This document shows positions 46,340-46,582 of a stretch of DNA of 46,582 nt, piece after piece. Source of the stretch: a virus; IMG/VR virus record IMGVR_UViG_3300028024_000172, positions 1 to 46,582 of that record; one strand, written 5' to 3'. Under the pieces are notes generated by a model. That model ran no database searches. It was not told the DNA's origin and saw only the letters and a list, made by a program, of their open reading frames with translations. The stretch's first letter is position 1, and each line of letters begins with the position of its first letter. The position numbers and the translations under genes are program-made.

Positions 46340-46582
46340 CTAAACGGCAAGGCCCGCGTCGATCACTGAGCGCGCCGCCTGGAAGCCTGCTTCGGCGGCG
46401 GCATGCTCCGTGGACCACAAGCTGTCTATATGCACGAGCCGCCAGTCGACCACCACCGCGTCGTCCCGCAACACCCGAAAATGTGCCTTGACGCCCGTCA
46501 GCACCTGTTCGACGGCGACGTCGATGTCGTAGTCCTGATAGCGCTCCTGATAGTCCCCCATGTCGAGGCCTTTCGGCTCCAT
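46340..46582 (-). CDS. Host hypothetical protein (may be cut by window edge)
   Basis: An 80-residue acidic protein; ATG coincides with the last base, with a second possible ATG at 46561. Contains QERYQDYDIDVAVEQVLTG and a C-terminal Ala-rich helix. Resembles small conserved proteins of Burkholderiales; not named. Confidence 0.65.
   Translation of the reverse strand: MEPKGLDMGDYQERYQDYDIDVAVEQVLTGVKAHFRVLRDDAVVVDWRLVHIDSLWSTEHAAAEAGFQAARSVIDAGLAV

Overview
The window is almost entirely one large lambda-like, siphovirus-type prophage in a high-GC betaproteobacterial chromosome, most likely Burkholderia, Paraburkholderia or Caballeronia. This rests on the style of the phage proteins (HK97-type head, lambda-type tail tip K/I/J, DUF1064, DUF1364 and NinX-like early genes, DUF4224 before the integrase) and on the small exported DUF4148-like protein in the right flank. 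The integrase (43662-44684) reads toward a tRNA-His(GTG) 3' fragment at 44791-44838, taken as the right attachment site. The matching complete tRNA-His is not in the window, so the prophage runs off the left edge. Host DNA occupies about 44839-46582.

Layout. (1) 1-1462, plus strand: a Fic-family protein with a small overlapping partner, a terminator, and a gene with a perfect LexA-type SOS box. (2) 24212 down to 1501, minus strand: packaging and morphogenesis genes (HNH, TerS, TerL, portal, ClpP-like protease, capsid, connectors, tail tube, G/GT with a frameshift site, tape measure, M, L, K, I, J), tail-tip accessory proteins, a lipoprotein moron with its own terminators, then holins, SAR endolysin and nested Rz/Rz1. 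(3) 31869 down to 24324, minus strand: cro-like gene, CII-like (CP76) regulator, an O-like replication gene carrying an iteron array, many short overlapping genes, and at the end a possible Q-like late regulator before a strong terminator. (4) 31964-34947, plus strand: a CI-like repressor with two HTH domains and an S24 domain, two membrane proteins, and a HigB/gp49-like plus XRE plus unknown gene module closed by a terminator. (5) 35189-42673, plus strand: an early operon started by a strong promoter covered by repressor operators. It encodes four tiny membrane proteins, several unknowns, and a PRTRC cassette (proteins E, C, F, B, A and ThiF), which is a bacterial ubiquitin-like conjugation system. 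It ends with an HNH-like protein and a DUF550 fusion. (6) 42679-44684: a membrane protein on the minus strand, an odd tRNA, a DUF4224 protein and the integrase.

How it fits together. A 14-bp operator (consensus AATACRTWTGTATT) recurs at the cI/cro region, at the plus-strand early promoter and, degenerate, at the CII-like gene promoter. One repressor therefore probably silences all early transcription, including the ubiquitin-like cassette, which should be expressed on induction or early infection. The cassette sits where lambda keeps its Red recombination genes, and no recombinase pair was recognised.

Most notable observations: the repressor-controlled ubiquitin-like conjugation cassette with a lengthened Ubl protein; a tRNA with a serine-type GCU anticodon but arginine-type identity features; iterons inside the O-like gene; the shared operator set; and the SOS box. 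All functional names come from reading motifs by eye; no database search was run.
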